From Saxidomus purpurata (taxonomy: Eukaryota; Mollusca; Bivalvia; Venerida; Veneridae): a stretch of DNA of 64,000 nt. Positions 36,205-47,499 of this stretch are shown here, in pieces; positions within the stretch are counted from its first letter, which is position 1, and every line of letters starts with the position of its first letter. Location of the stretch: contig JAFMSR010000006.1 of the NCBI GenBank assembly GCA_022818135.1, forward strand, positions 33,086,997 to 33,150,996. The letters are read 5' to 3'. The translations under genes were made by a program, and so were the position numbers. The notes beneath the pieces are model-generated. The model was given only the letters and a program-made list of their open reading frames with translations, did no database searches and was not told the origin of the DNA.

Positions 36205-36323
36205 AGGATAATACGACAAGTCCTAATGAGCAAGATCATGACAATTCTTCAAAAGAATTGTTTATATGGTCCCTGTTGATGCTGCGGCAAGATATGGCTA
36301 AATTGTTCTGGGATAAAGGACAG
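36205..36323 (+). CDS. TRPM channel exon: cytoplasmic region, 'LFIWSLLMLRQDMAKLFW' helix
   Basis: A 119-nt exon from AG at 36203-36204 to a strong donor (cag|gtaagt at 36324). It encodes an acidic, Asn-rich linker (DNTTSPNEQDHDNSSK) and then ELFIWSLLMLRQDMAKLFW. In TRPM channels this is the helix pair of MHR4 where 'dLfiWAlL..R.ela..fW' is the family pattern. It ends in phase 0, matching the next exon. The acceptor's pyrimidine tract (ccctcttgtttt) is supplied by the end of the preceding mobile element. Confidence 0.85.
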
Positions 36324-36796
36324 GTAAGTGTTTAACGTTTTGTTTTAGAATAAACTGCCTTCACAGACATGAATTTGTAGAAGAAATTTACGTTTAAAAG
36401 CTTAATACCCTTTTCCTCAGTATTATCTTCATTTTTTCTAAAGCTATGATCATATATCATTTTGAAATACAAATCAAACCATACTGTGAATAAATATGCA
36501 TTTTCACACAACTTTAACTTACTTTTTGATGTAAATCAATAAATTAAAAGGTAGGTGAAATCGAGGTTTTATATTTTATTTATTACTATTATGAAGCATA
36601 CATTTATTACTTTATTTATTATTTAACTCTTAATCGTAACTAAGACAGATATTTGTTTCGTTTCTGTTTATAGTCTTATTCTTGATAACTTGATAAATAC
36701 CGAATTCTGACTTAACTGTCCCAGTTTGAACGATGAAAATTTCTATATTTACCGGATGGTAGACAACGTTTAATCCATACGTGTTTAACCCTTTAG

Positions 36797-36897
36797 GATT
36801 CGATAGCTTCGGCTCTAGTAGCAAACAGTTTACTGAGATCACTGAATGATAAAACGAATAATACAGAGCTTGTGAACATGCTTGAATGTAACATAAG
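36797..36897 (+). CDS. TRPM channel exon: MHR4 helix
   Basis: A 101-nt exon between 'accctttag' and 'ag|gtaaaa'. It reads DSIASALVANSLLRSLNDK and then a polar stretch ending MLECNIR. Relatives read '.I..AL.A...LK.L' at this place, directly after the LFIW helix. Phase 0 start and phase 2 end fit the neighbours: AG here plus T at 41889 makes Ser. Confidence 0.8.
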
Positions 36898-37989
36898 GTA
36901 AAAGTTTTCTTGTATTTGCTTATTTCTGGGTACGTTTGGATTTACATGTATTCATAAGTGTAAAGGATAATGTGTTTATAGCTAACCGTTGGCGGAAAGT
37001 AAGTTGTGAGTGCAATGTTTTCCCGACAAGTAACTTAAATCTAGTTGTTGTTACAAATTGTACCCCGGTTAGAAGAAACAACACATATGTCACCAAAATT
37101 TGAATTTAAACAATCGACTAACCAGATTTATTGATTGAAAAATAAAAAGGCGCATAATCAATAACAAACAGCGTGGATAATTTCCACGCTACTAGGCAGC
37201 GTTTGATATTAGCAACGGAACGCCTGGTTAAAATCATTGAAGCTCTGACGCCATCACCTTACAAAAATAGGACAGAACTTGGTGTGCAGTCGTAAGCACT
37301 GTTTGTTGTGTACACGGAACTCTGTAAAGACCAATGAGTTTTTGATAAGTTTCAATTTCAAAATCTTTCTCGCCAAGGTGTGGCGTAACAGTAAATGCAC
37401 CTTAAAAAGCTGTTAACAATTCTGAAATGTAACTGGTAGCCTATGACAGTATTCGCTTACCGAAAATTGATCCCATAATTTTTGAAGAACAACTAAATAG
37501 GCAGATGATGAACCTTGTGTGTCTATCTTGAGTTCGTGTAAAATCTTAACATTAAATTTATTGCGGGCCGGCGGACCGCTATATTTAGGACGGCTTTGGA
37601 AAATTATCGTAGAGTTTCGTAACAACTTGTCTGTATCTCTTTCTTCGACGAATGAGGAAACTTTTGAAATGAAACGTCGAAATGCAGTCTATTTTCATGT
37701 AATTCTGCTGGTTAATTGTGATAAAATATCGAGACACAGACAATTGTTTTCGATTATTAGACTGACAAAAGTCATGGTTACAGTAGTAAGTAAAATTTGA
37801 ACTGAATAATCGCGATTCGGTCTGCGAGAAAAGTATGTAAGTGTAGAAGTGAAGAGTTCTTTGCACAAGTATTATAAAATTAAAGAAAATTATCTTAGCA
37901 GGTAAGATTTAAGATAAAACACCGATATCGGTCAAACATACCGATATCTTCCGGAAGGATACAATATATATCAGGTATCAAAGCACTGA
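36898..37989. other. Presumed TRPM intron
   Basis: No other gene seen. A short palindrome AGCGTGGATAATTTCCACGC lies near 37171. Open frames at 37413-37866 overlap on both strands and show no domains. Confidence 0.5.
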
Positions 37990-40554
37990 ATTGATTGTCA
38001 AAGAAGATTCTGTATTTGTTTTAAGCAAAATATGTGTGCAATTTCTATCATTCTCAAATCCGTCTCAGAATAATTATTCCAGAGCTCACATCCATACAGA
38101 GCTTTCGGAAGCACAATGGAATTATATATAGTTCGCGACGTTAAAGGATTCAAGTCTATTGGATGTAAACCACACTGACTCACACTTAGCAATGTTCCAC
38201 GCATTTTATGGGCTGCATCCTGTATCATTATACCGGTTGACATATATTTATCACAAATTAAGCCTAAGTGAGTATATGACTCGACCTCGTTGATGATCTC
38301 ATGACCTAACCGCCATTGCCTCTGATTGTTTGCAGTGCCCGACTCATTGAATACTATGACCGCACACTTGGACGCGTTGTCGACACGAATACTTAATACA
38401 AATAAGTAGCATCTGATCTAGCGCATGCTTAGAAAAAGATATTTAGATCATGTCATTTGCAACTGTTGGAGAACAAACTTGATCACCATATAAACAAATT
38501 CCGAGACCGCTTTGCTCCAGCCCAGTTATAAGTCCATTAATGTATGCACGATAGCAGTGAGGAGACGACTTCCCGCCTTGCCTAGTTCCTTGATTTATAG
38601 CGAACCACTTGGAAATGATTCCGCGATTTTTACGCAACTGGTCATATTTCTATAAATTTCAAAAAAAAGCTTTAAGAGATGTATCGTCTATTGTATGACT
38701 AAGCGTACAAAAAAGGCCTGCATGCTACACTCGATCAAATGCTTGACGTCCGTCCAAAAACAAATGTACAGTTTTGAACATTGTTCCTGTGCAAATTGAA
38801 CACTCTCTCACTATGAACGAGTCATTATACACCCAAGCTTCTCTTGAAAACCCCCTTGCTGTTTACTAAAGTTCAACAACATTTGATCTTTACAACGTTT
38901 AAGAACTATCAGTTCAAACAATTTCAAGATACCAGATGTTAATGTTATAGCTCTGTAACAATTTGGGTCGTCCTTACGTTTACGACCGCCTTTGTGTAAA
39001 GTTACAATCACACCTCGTTTCACTGAATCTGGAACGTAGCCTGCACGTAGCATTCACGTGAATACATTAACAAGAACAGGCGAAATAATATCTGTCACTG
39101 GTTTGAAATGTTCATATTGTATATTGTCATATCCACCAGCCTTTCCACGTGGACAGGCGGATATTACCTCATTGACGTTATCGGGTAGTACCGTCACGGT
39201 AGGATCTTGCGTCAAATCGTGGTAACTTCGTTGAACGTTTACATTTACGTGAGTTTTCCATTCTGTATCATATTCTGGTGATTCATGTAAAGTGAACTAA
39301 AATAGAGCCCCCACTGTTTTGTTTTTGTGCTTGGTCTCTGTACACTTCTCCTTTAAACTTTATGCCGGCACCCGAATTAGATTTATTATATTTTCGACGC
39401 CGTGATTTGACTAATTTCCAGAATTGCTTAGCATCAACCTCGGCTGTTCTGTCAATTTCTATATCCAACTCATTTAAGTTCTTGTTCACAATATGTCTAT
39501 GTAATGACCTAAATTTCCTTTTGGCATCTTTGTACAATACATAATAAAAATCACATGTCTCCCTGGGCCGACCAGCACGACACCAATCCTTACGGAGATT
39601 CAACATCTCTTTATGTGCAGCGCGTAAATCATCCGTCCAGTGCGGCTTCAGAAACGGCTTAAATTTCGACTTTGGAAAAAACTCATTTGAACTAGATACT
39701 AGCACATCACATAATGTCTCGTATGCACAGTCAATATCCTCTTTATTTAAGACAGCATTTTCCAGACTCCTTAACTTTTCATTTGCTAACAAGGAACTTC
39801 TATAGAGAGATAAGTCATTTTCATCAACTCTTTTCCAGTTAATCCCTGCAAAAGTACTGTCTACATTCACCGTATTTATCATAGGACCTTCCGGGGGTAA
39901 CGGAACATTAAGTTTTGATATCACAGATCGATGTCTAGACACATTTAAACAATTATCATCAACAATTCCTGTACCTAAAACATAGTCTAAGACTTCGACC
40001 GGTAAACATATATAATATATTAGTGATTGATGTACATTGTCATATGCGACAAAGGAATAAGTAGCCCCTGTACAATTAGGCATAGTATTTACTGCTACAA
40101 GATTAGTGTCCCTTAAAAAGTTGCAAAATAATTTATCTCTACTGATTGCGTTGGTAAAATCGCCTTTTGAGTTAAAGTCACCCGTGTAGATAACTGTACC
40201 TAATTCCAAATAAATATGCCATAGGTCATATAGTTTGTTTACATATTCCCTGTAGACATTAATAGGATAGTTTGAACTAGGCATGTTCAAGTCAAAGTCA
40301 CAAACAGTATGACATCTATACGCGTTAGTTATTGAATCTAGAAAATGTATATTGTTTTGTAGTAACCAATGTTCACTAATCCCGGCTACACTGATATTTT
40401 TTCTCAACAAGGTGTCACACAAGTACGATGCACTTGACATTATACTAGTAGCATTCCATGTTAACAGATTAGTATTTAAACTTTCCATTTTCATAATTTT
40501 AATCCAATTCAGCCGACAACAACAGAGTGTTAGTGGTTTGCAGCTACGCATCAA
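37990..40554 (-). pseudogene. APE-type non-LTR retrotransposon, antisense in TRPM intron
   Basis: Reads from 40554 leftward. The first 423-residue frame (to 39283) starts with a Leu-rich lead, then an APE endonuclease: LNTNLLTWNATSIMSSASY, VAGISEHWLL and YTGDFNSKGD (GDFN metal site). A linker follows: HWTDDLRAAHKEMLNLRKDW and DAKQFWKLVKSRRRKYN. The reverse transcriptase continues in broken frames: PRGKAGGYDNIQYEHFKPV (39160), GVIVTLHKGGRKRKDDPNCY (39000), LDGRQAFDRV (motif A, 38750), RQGGKSSP and CSPTVANDMI (38460, the place of the Y/FADD box, here AND). A tail YNSIVLPKALYGCELWNN (38110) ends near 37990. At least five frame breaks. Clade not resolved beyond APE-type. Orientation opposite to the channel gene. 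Confidence 0.85.
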
Positions 40555-40906
40555 GTTTGCTCATTGTGTAGTTCTTTTTTCGCAGTAACTGTTAATCTTT
40601 TTGGAAAAATACCATTTTTTGTCAATGAACGGCGTCCCACATCCTGCGTTTTTCAAACTGTTGGGTCAGTAAATTTAAGTTTGGCTTCTACATTATGTAT
40701 AAAAAAGCAATGTTTAACCCAGAAACCACCCAGTGATAGTCAAATGAACTCTTTAAAATGTTGAAGACTAAGACAATTTTATATGTACATGGAAATTAGG
40801 TTTAAGTGGATGTCTGCTTTGAAATTGTTGCAAAGTTTTATCCTTCTGTTTGGGGATATGGTATTGATCTTCATTCGTCAGTCCGTACGTTTAACATTCT
40901 TGTTGG

Positions 40907-41406
40907 NNNNNNNNNNNNNNNNNNNNNNNNNNNNNNNNNNNNNNNNNNNNNNNNNNNNNNNNNNNNNNNNNNNNNNNNNNNNNNNNNNNNNNNNNNNNNN
41001 NNNNNNNNNNNNNNNNNNNNNNNNNNNNNNNNNNNNNNNNNNNNNNNNNNNNNNNNNNNNNNNNNNNNNNNNNNNNNNNNNNNNNNNNNNNNNNNNNNNN
41101 NNNNNNNNNNNNNNNNNNNNNNNNNNNNNNNNNNNNNNNNNNNNNNNNNNNNNNNNNNNNNNNNNNNNNNNNNNNNNNNNNNNNNNNNNNNNNNNNNNNN
41201 NNNNNNNNNNNNNNNNNNNNNNNNNNNNNNNNNNNNNNNNNNNNNNNNNNNNNNNNNNNNNNNNNNNNNNNNNNNNNNNNNNNNNNNNNNNNNNNNNNNN
41301 NNNNNNNNNNNNNNNNNNNNNNNNNNNNNNNNNNNNNNNNNNNNNNNNNNNNNNNNNNNNNNNNNNNNNNNNNNNNNNNNNNNNNNNNNNNNNNNNNNNN
41401 NNNNNN
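40907..41406. other. Assembly gap, exactly 500 N
   Basis: Third 500-N run, inside the intron between 36897 and 41889. The exon phases on its two sides agree, which supports the join. Confidence 0.99.
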
Positions 41407-41469
41407 ATTGATCAATCCATGCGTTTTATGTAATTCAAAACATCGACTACTAAGAATAAAGCAGACAAG

Positions 41470-41850
41470 AATTTCTTAATTAATTATATACATGTACAGC
41501 AAAAAGCAACAACGAAAGGGCCATAATATGGTGAAAAATAATTAAACAGAAACATGCGGACATTATGCACCACCTCTTGGTACACAATAATAGCATGCTG
41601 TTTCGTTGAATTCCCAATGTAAGTGCTGAAAAATAAAATTCAATTCTGCAGTAATCAAAAGGCTGCAACACTGAGAAAAAATAATCAACATGGAACTCGC
41701 TGACAATATGGTTATGAACATGAACACCAATTTTATTTGCATTCCTACAGAAATAGCTTGGAGACGAATGTGGGACGGACGGACGGACAGACAAAATACT
41801 CCCTATATACGGACTAACTGCTCCCCCTTCGGTGAGCATAAAAATTTGGT
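41470..41850 (+). repeat. Repeat with GGAC tail (pearl/DINE-like)
   Basis: Starts near AAAGGGCCATAATATGG (a degenerate GGGCCAT...hairpin) and ends with GGGACGGACGGACGGACAGAC at 41771-41791, then a CTCCCCCTTCGGTGAGC box. The tetranucleotide GGAC tail and a 'gtacgaatgtg' lead are features of short non-autonomous elements in bivalves; inference. It ends about 40 bp before a TRPM acceptor. Confidence 0.55.
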
Positions 41851-41888
41851 ACATTGTTTTCATTTTAATGTTTACTTTTACTCTTTAG

Positions 41889-42114
41889 TGAATGGTCAGA
41901 TCTTGCTGTAGGCGTTTTAAGAGAGTGTTATGCTACCGACGAACTGAAGGCAAAGGACCTGCTGGTACGAGAGCTGAGTAACTGGGGCAATACAACATGT
42001 ATGGAGATTGCTGTAAATGCAGACAACATAGACTTCATTTCACAACCAGCGTGTCAGTCACTGCTGAATCGTATGTGGATGAGAAAATTAGATGAAGATA
42101 CTTCTTCCTGGCGG
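41889..42114 (+). CDS. TRPM channel exon: pre-S1 helical region
   Basis: A 226-nt exon between 'tttactctttag' and cgg|gtagac. It completes Ser from the previous exon and reads EWSDLAVGVLRECYATDEL, then LLVRELSNWGNTTCMEIA, VNADNIDFISQPACQSLLNR and MWMRKLDEDTSSWR. The pattern 'NW.nsTC...A......F..h..cq..L...W.g.l' is a strong TRPM signature, immediately N-terminal to the membrane. It ends in phase 0, matching the exon at 42479. The donor GTAGAC is weak. Confidence 0.92.
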
Positions 42115-42478
42115 GTAGACTATTTTATTTTACCATGATCGAGTTTGTTTCGCAAAGTAGACATTAAGTTGTTGTTTAAATGCAGGTCAATAACAATGTG
42201 AAGATTTTATGACTATGAAAGGCAGTATGATCTTGCCGTGTTTTCTTTATAGCCTGTAAATATGACTATCTGTCGGAATTGCTCTGTCCGCTTTGATTTG
42301 ACCTGTTTGGATTGGATATTTTGTTATTTCAATATATTCGTTAAACTCGATCTGTAGGTTTCTGTGCAAAATAACTGGTAGTTCTTCTAACATTGCTGTT
42401 ATGTGTATGACTTACAATTGGTAGGCAAATATCTTGTACAGTTGTTAATACATGTATATTGCTTACAACATATTTCAG

Positions 42479-42547
42479 CTATTTATGTGTGTGTTGTTCC
42501 CTCCACTAGCTTGGGTGCTACTTGGTTTTCAATCAGATAATGAACAG
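42479..42547 (+). CDS. TRPM channel exon: 'LFPP' segment
   Basis: A 69-nt exon between 'acatatttcag' and cag|gtatgt. It reads LFMCVLFPPLAWVLLGFQSD then NEQ. The hydrophobic 'LFPP' motif follows the W-rich helix in TRPM channels (compare '.iLlPPti'). Phase 0 on both sides. Its 3' end and the first 45 nt of the intron (gtatgtttaatgtacgatat...) are repeated at the micro-exon at 45104-45136. Confidence 0.85.
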
Positions 42548-42616
42548 GTATGTTTAATGTACGATATGAACAACGTCCGGGAGCTACTGGCTCGAGCTAT
42601 TGACTCTTTATCTTAA

Positions 42617-45002
42617 AGGTCCCATTGATTCAAAATTTCACCTGTTAATATTTTTTAAGCCATTTGTTAATAAAGTGCACTGAACCCAGTTGGGCGGAAA
42701 TTTTCGACAAGAAACGTGTTTATTGGGACATAAATCACTAATACAAATTGGCCGGTATTTCACCGAAACGCAAATATTACGATCCTCGGCGACTTCCGTA
42801 AAATATCGGAAAAGTTTCCGTGTGACGTCACTTGCAGTACTCGAGATAGATCCGTTACATTGATTATAGTAAACGAGCACACAAAACTTCGTGTAAAAAC
42901 ACGATTAACTTACTATTTATATTATTTTTGTAAATGGGAGGCGCATGGCGTGTTCTGGGTGGATGCAGCAACAAATGGAGAGAGAGAATAAGCCTACACC
43001 AGTAACCTTGGGACTCTAATATAAAAAGTCAGTGACTAAGACAATAGGGACGAACCGCAGTCGCATGAAGTTTGGGAAAGTCATTCTTATAAAACACCCC
43101 GGCCCGACTATCAAGCATATATAATACGAATTATATATGTTTTATGGTCGGCCCGGGGTGTTTCATATATATCTTTTCGGGTCCGAACTTCATGTGACTG
43201 TATGACGAAGGTTTCAAAAATCTAGAGTAGCAACTGCGTGAAACGGTCCAAGCGTTGAAAGTCCGCTCATGCACGACATGAAAAGACAGAAAATGTATTT
43301 TAAATTCGGCCTTTATAAAATGATCTCGATCTATTCAATTTGATTATTTTCTTTAGGAATAAGTTTAAGACTTTGTTTGTTACAAACTTTTCCAATCTAG
43401 ATTTTCCCAAGTGCAACTGTACTTTTGTATAACTTAAATCATGTCGAATTACATCATATACGAGGATGTTAGGTTGAAACTTTTGTTACAAAATGTATTT
43501 TATTACAGAATATTATGATATTATTTAAGACACATGTTTTTAAGATCTAGTCTTTATGAAAAAGCTGGCATTTATATTCAAGATCATTTAAAAATAAATA
43601 ATGTAGAACAAAGGCCGCATTTAGATATAACAGTTACTCTACTAGAAGATTTACTTACATTGTGCGAAACTCTCCGGTAATCCATAAAAGTTTCAAAACC
43701 TTAACAGTATCTCGTTTTAACAACGTTGCCATGGTAAATAATTAGCGTAGATCTAACCATTGAAGGAATTACAGTTAATCTAGCCCAAGGGCATAAGTCA
43801 CAACAAAGGATGCGATATGATTTGTTGTTAATTGGCGCCCCCCTGCCAGCAATCTAACTGGTCACACATTTTTGCATATTGCACAATGGTCAATTGCAAT
43901 TGATAATTACACAACAATATAAAACAACAAAAACAACAACAATATAGTTTATTAACATGCAAAGTGCCCAAATAAAATTATGAAACCATTATTTATGTTT
44001 TAAAGTTTCAATCTTGAAAAACATAAATATATACAACTTGGTAAAAAGCAATTCAGCAAAAGAAAGTTTCCAGCAACCCTATAAATGTTCAGAAAGTATA
44101 TCTTTTTGGTTGCCGATGACACATTTTATGTACTCGAATGAAATATTTTTCTTAAACTGAAATTTGACACGTATTTAGGTAGATATCGTGACTTTAATTA
44201 TAATGAGTTTTCAAATAAATTTGCGTCAGAATTGTTTTTATTAACCAACAAAATCGTGTAAACTATTTTGATTTACATTCTTCATTCAAATGTAAATCTA
44301 ATTCTTTAAACTACCCACAAGAAAACGTGTCATGAAAAATCAAGCTCATCATTTTAGATATTGTAATTAGATCGAGCATTTGTGTTCTCATTTTCATCAT
44401 CACAAATGGAAATAATATCATCCATATTTGTATAGTTTTTAAGTCACGTGCATGCGTACATTTAGATCGTTTCGATACATTTACATGGTACTTTTCTTAC
44501 TCATTTAAGAATGAAACATAGATTTCATTTTGATAGAAACAAACAGAAACCAAAGTCTTTCAAATAATACTATTTGAAAGACCTTGCAGAAACAGAAGTT
44601 GGTGTCATTTGCATATAAAAAAAACTCGACATAACTGCTGTATTTTTATACTTTAATCAAATATAGCATTACACGGACTTCGTTCTATACGTTACGGGCT
44701 CAAAAATTCCTCATCTCTACTCTCTGAAGATGAAATTATCGCTTTCGTTGTTGTTAGAGTACCTGTTATCGGGGACGATTGTACTGCGTATGACGTCACT
44801 CCAGGCTAGCGATTCCGAAACTGCCGCTCGTAGGTTTCCGGAAATATTATCGTCACTTTCCGTACAGGTGTGTTTTTTGAGAACTTTATCGGTTTACGGA
44901 CAGGTAACCACTCGGTATTTTTCGTTAAAAATGATCAAATTTGCATTTGCTGACGAATAATATTCAAATGCTAAAAAGAAATTTTTTCAATCAATGGGAC
45001 CT
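42617..45002. mobile_element. 2.4-kb TTAA-flanked TIR element
   Basis: TTAA at 42613-42616 and 45003-45006 flanks the inverted ends AGGTCCCATTGATT / AATCAATGGGACCT. The inverted similarity continues in diverged form for about 280 bp, with GTGACGTCACTTGCAGTAC against its partner GTGACGTCATACGCAGTAC on the other arm. The interior has no transposase. A TTAA target is typical of piggyBac- and Kolobok-type elements; I cannot choose between them. It lies in the intron between duplicated exon ends. Confidence 0.82.
43058..43200. repeat. 143-bp hairpin (MITE-like) inside the TTAA element
   Basis: Inverted arms CAGTCGCATGAAGTTT... and ...GAACTTCATGTGACTG, with an inner core AACACCCCGG/CCGGGGTGTT. A possible 6-bp direct repeat GACGAA flanks it (43049-43054, 43204-43209). 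Confidence 0.7.
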
Positions 45003-45103
45003 TTAAAGTTTTATCAAAAAGGTGCAAATGGTCCTATTAAAACAAATTGATTTATAACATATTTCTTTAAAGGTCTCTTTTACATGGCTTTGAAATTCCA
45101 GAG

Positions 45104-45136
45104 GTCCGCCAAGATGGAAACTCAGATGATGAGCAG
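45104..45136 (+). CDS. Candidate TRPM micro-exon (33 nt), acidic linker
   Basis: GTCCGCCAAGATGGAAACTC... reads VRQDGNSDDEQ, with 'attccagag' in front and cag|gtatgt behind; phase 0 on both sides. The donor and about 45 nt of intron (gtatgtagaatgtacgatat) match those of the exon at 42479-42547, which ends SDNEQ. It would lengthen the acidic loop between the LFPP segment and S1, a place that is variable and acidic in TRPM channels. It could be alternatively spliced or a dead duplicate. Confidence 0.5.
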
Positions 45137-45769
45137 GTATGTAGAATGTACGATATGAACAACGTACAGGATCTACTGGCTTTTAATTTTATGTCCCTTT
45201 CAAGTGACTTCGAAGTTCAATGTGTCTACCAAGACGACTACTTTCTTAAAATATGCCTCATTTTACCACAATGAATCAATATAGATGCCTTCTGTTATAA
45301 ATCGCATCCACCAATTAACTCTACAAAGATTATGGAATAGTTTACGGTACTGGAGCATCTTTTAAACCGCTGTTTTTTATTGATAATGACTGGAATGCAT
45401 ATCCAAAACTTATAGATTAAGTTACGATTCTTCCAAAGATTCTAGATTCTAGACTCTAATCTGTGTTCTCTTGCAATGGACTTTTGTCTTTGATCTGTTA
45501 TGGTTATGTGGCATTTTGCATAAGCAGCCAAGAAATTGTTATAACAAGGTGCACTAAGGGCTATCGATTTGAGATATAAATTGAACAAACCATTAAGCAC
45601 AGTCATAGCATTTTACACATTTCATATTTCATTAAATATTCAATAAGACTAAAATTAGTTTCATTGATATTCAATACATTTTTGATGTGGGACAAGATGT
45701 TAGAAATATGGTGTTTTATTTGTAATGCAGTGACAAAAGTGCAGTTGACTATAAAACAAATGAATAAGT

Positions 45770-46765
45770 TGATTTTTCATACAAGCAAATCTTTGATTTG
45801 TTTTAAGTTTAATATGTATCAATTGATCTATCATTCATGAAAAAGAATAAATGTTAAACAATGTTACGAAACAGTAAGTCACTACGTTTAAACAGCATAA
45901 CCTAAAGACTTAGTGTTGTAGCATCGCACATGCATAACAAATCACTATCAATACTGTAGACGTTCCACGGGTGACGAAGATTAGAGATAGACTGTTTCAT
46001 TTGTGATGCAGTGACAAATATTGAGTTGACTATAAAACACGATGTTTACAGACTTGTATGTAGATTCGGTATTCAGTAAATTGTAAGGAGTTGGAAATTT
46101 TATCGAAGTCGTAATATCGCCCGCCGAAGGCCTCATACGTATCACTTTGTGAAGAAATCCGCCCGTCTGTCCATCCTCCCGGAGCCATATCTAAGAATTT
46201 GTTGGGGCTATTTGAATAAAAGATGTCAAAATGTTGACTTCTATAGGGACTCGCGGCACACCAAGTTTTATGTTTTATTATTATTCAGGATGAAAACAAC
46301 AGTTCAGAGGACACAAAATCTGGCAAACAAGTACTGTAAGTTTACTTGTTTTAGAATTTATTCAAACTTGTTGTAATGCTTGGTATAAACATTGAATTCA
46401 CTTTAGAAGAAGTTAAACGTGCTCGATTAGAAGCATTTTTCTGCTGAAAGTTCTGAAGTCTTTACACTCGATTTGTTTGTATTAACTGTATTTTACCATC
46501 ATTAATCATGATCATTACTACTTCTATTAATATAAAATGAAATTGCATGAGACGATTTTTCATACAAGCAAATCTTTGAACTGTTTTCAGTTTAATATGT
46601 ATCGATAGATCTATCATTCATGAAAAAGAATAAATGTTAAACAATATTACGAAACAGTAAGTCACTACGTCTAAATAGCATACCCTGAAGGACTTAGTTT
46701 TGTAGCATCGCACATGTATAACAAATCACCTCACTACTGTAGACGTTCCACGGATGACAAAGATG
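45770..46765 (+). repeat. Direct duplication of ~215 bp flanking the 46289 micro-exon
   Basis: 45770-45985 and 46552-46765 share 'tttttcatacaagcaaatctttga', 'ctatcattcatgaaaaagaa', 'gaaacagtaagtcactacg' and 'ctgtagacgttccacg' with few differences. Spacing is about 780 bp. A local segmental duplication within the intron. Confidence 0.85.
46289..46330 (+). CDS. Candidate TRPM micro-exon (42 nt), acidic linker
   Basis: After 'ttattattcag' the frame reads DENNSSEDTKSGKQ. With donor GTACTG at 46331 it is 14 codons in phase 0; the alternative GTAAGT at 46336 is stronger but gives phase 2 and breaks the frame with the S1 exon. Content fits the same acidic loop. Confidence 0.45.
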
Positions 46766-47499
46766 ATACAAAGAGCAAAACACTTGTACACAAAATGTGT
46801 CATTTTATCAACGCACCTGTGATTATCTTCATGTACAGTGTAGTATGTATATTGATTTGAATATCTAGTCAGAATAAATACTAGTAGTAAGTAAGTAAAA
46901 AGTATCTTAACAGAAAACACAAACAATTGAATTTCAAAACTTGATTAACTTTTGATAAACTGAATTAACTGATAGTCCATACCAAGAAACGGAACGACTG
47001 TCTGGCAAAACGAGACGACATGAAAGAACTGTTCAGGGAAAAACTACCAATCTTAAACTGTCCCTTTCACACAAATTTTTTTCTGTTAAAAGCAACATAC
47101 TTGTACAATACCTGATAAGTGTTATATACTATAGGCAGTTTGCCAGATTCTCCAAGAATTTTTGAGAATATTTTTTCCGCAGATAAAATGTAAACTTTGT
47201 ATATTCATTTAATGTAATAATAATGCTTTGAATGAAGCTAAATACGCATAGGTTAGCGCAGTGAACAGAACAGCAAAGTCGAGGGAAAATGCTCCAGTAT
47301 AACTGTACACTCTGTAGCACATCAGTTTGATATGAAGCCCAGATATTGTCATTACTTATTACTCAAATATTATCTTTTGTTTCCTTATTCGATTGTATAC
47401 ACGACCATTTTACAAAAAAACAACTCAAAACCATCACACATTGCTCTCTTCAAAACAAGGTGGGAGTACTAAAACCATATATATAGCAAATCACTGCGG

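Noticed and set aside
35716..36219. Proteins with repeated MWKNLVNTLEVTFSAQI-type units
   Set aside because: Translation of the 145-bp tandem monomers (145 is not a multiple of three; frames break quickly).
46405..46445. Possible missing pre-S1 TRPM exon (EEVKRARLEAFFC)
   Set aside because: Has an acceptor-like 'actttag' but hits a stop and no donor; similarity to the expected 'FY.AP..KF' segment is too weak.
46990..47060. Coding-like RNDCLAKRDDMKELFREKLP
   Set aside because: No splice sites and no TRPM match; probably chance.
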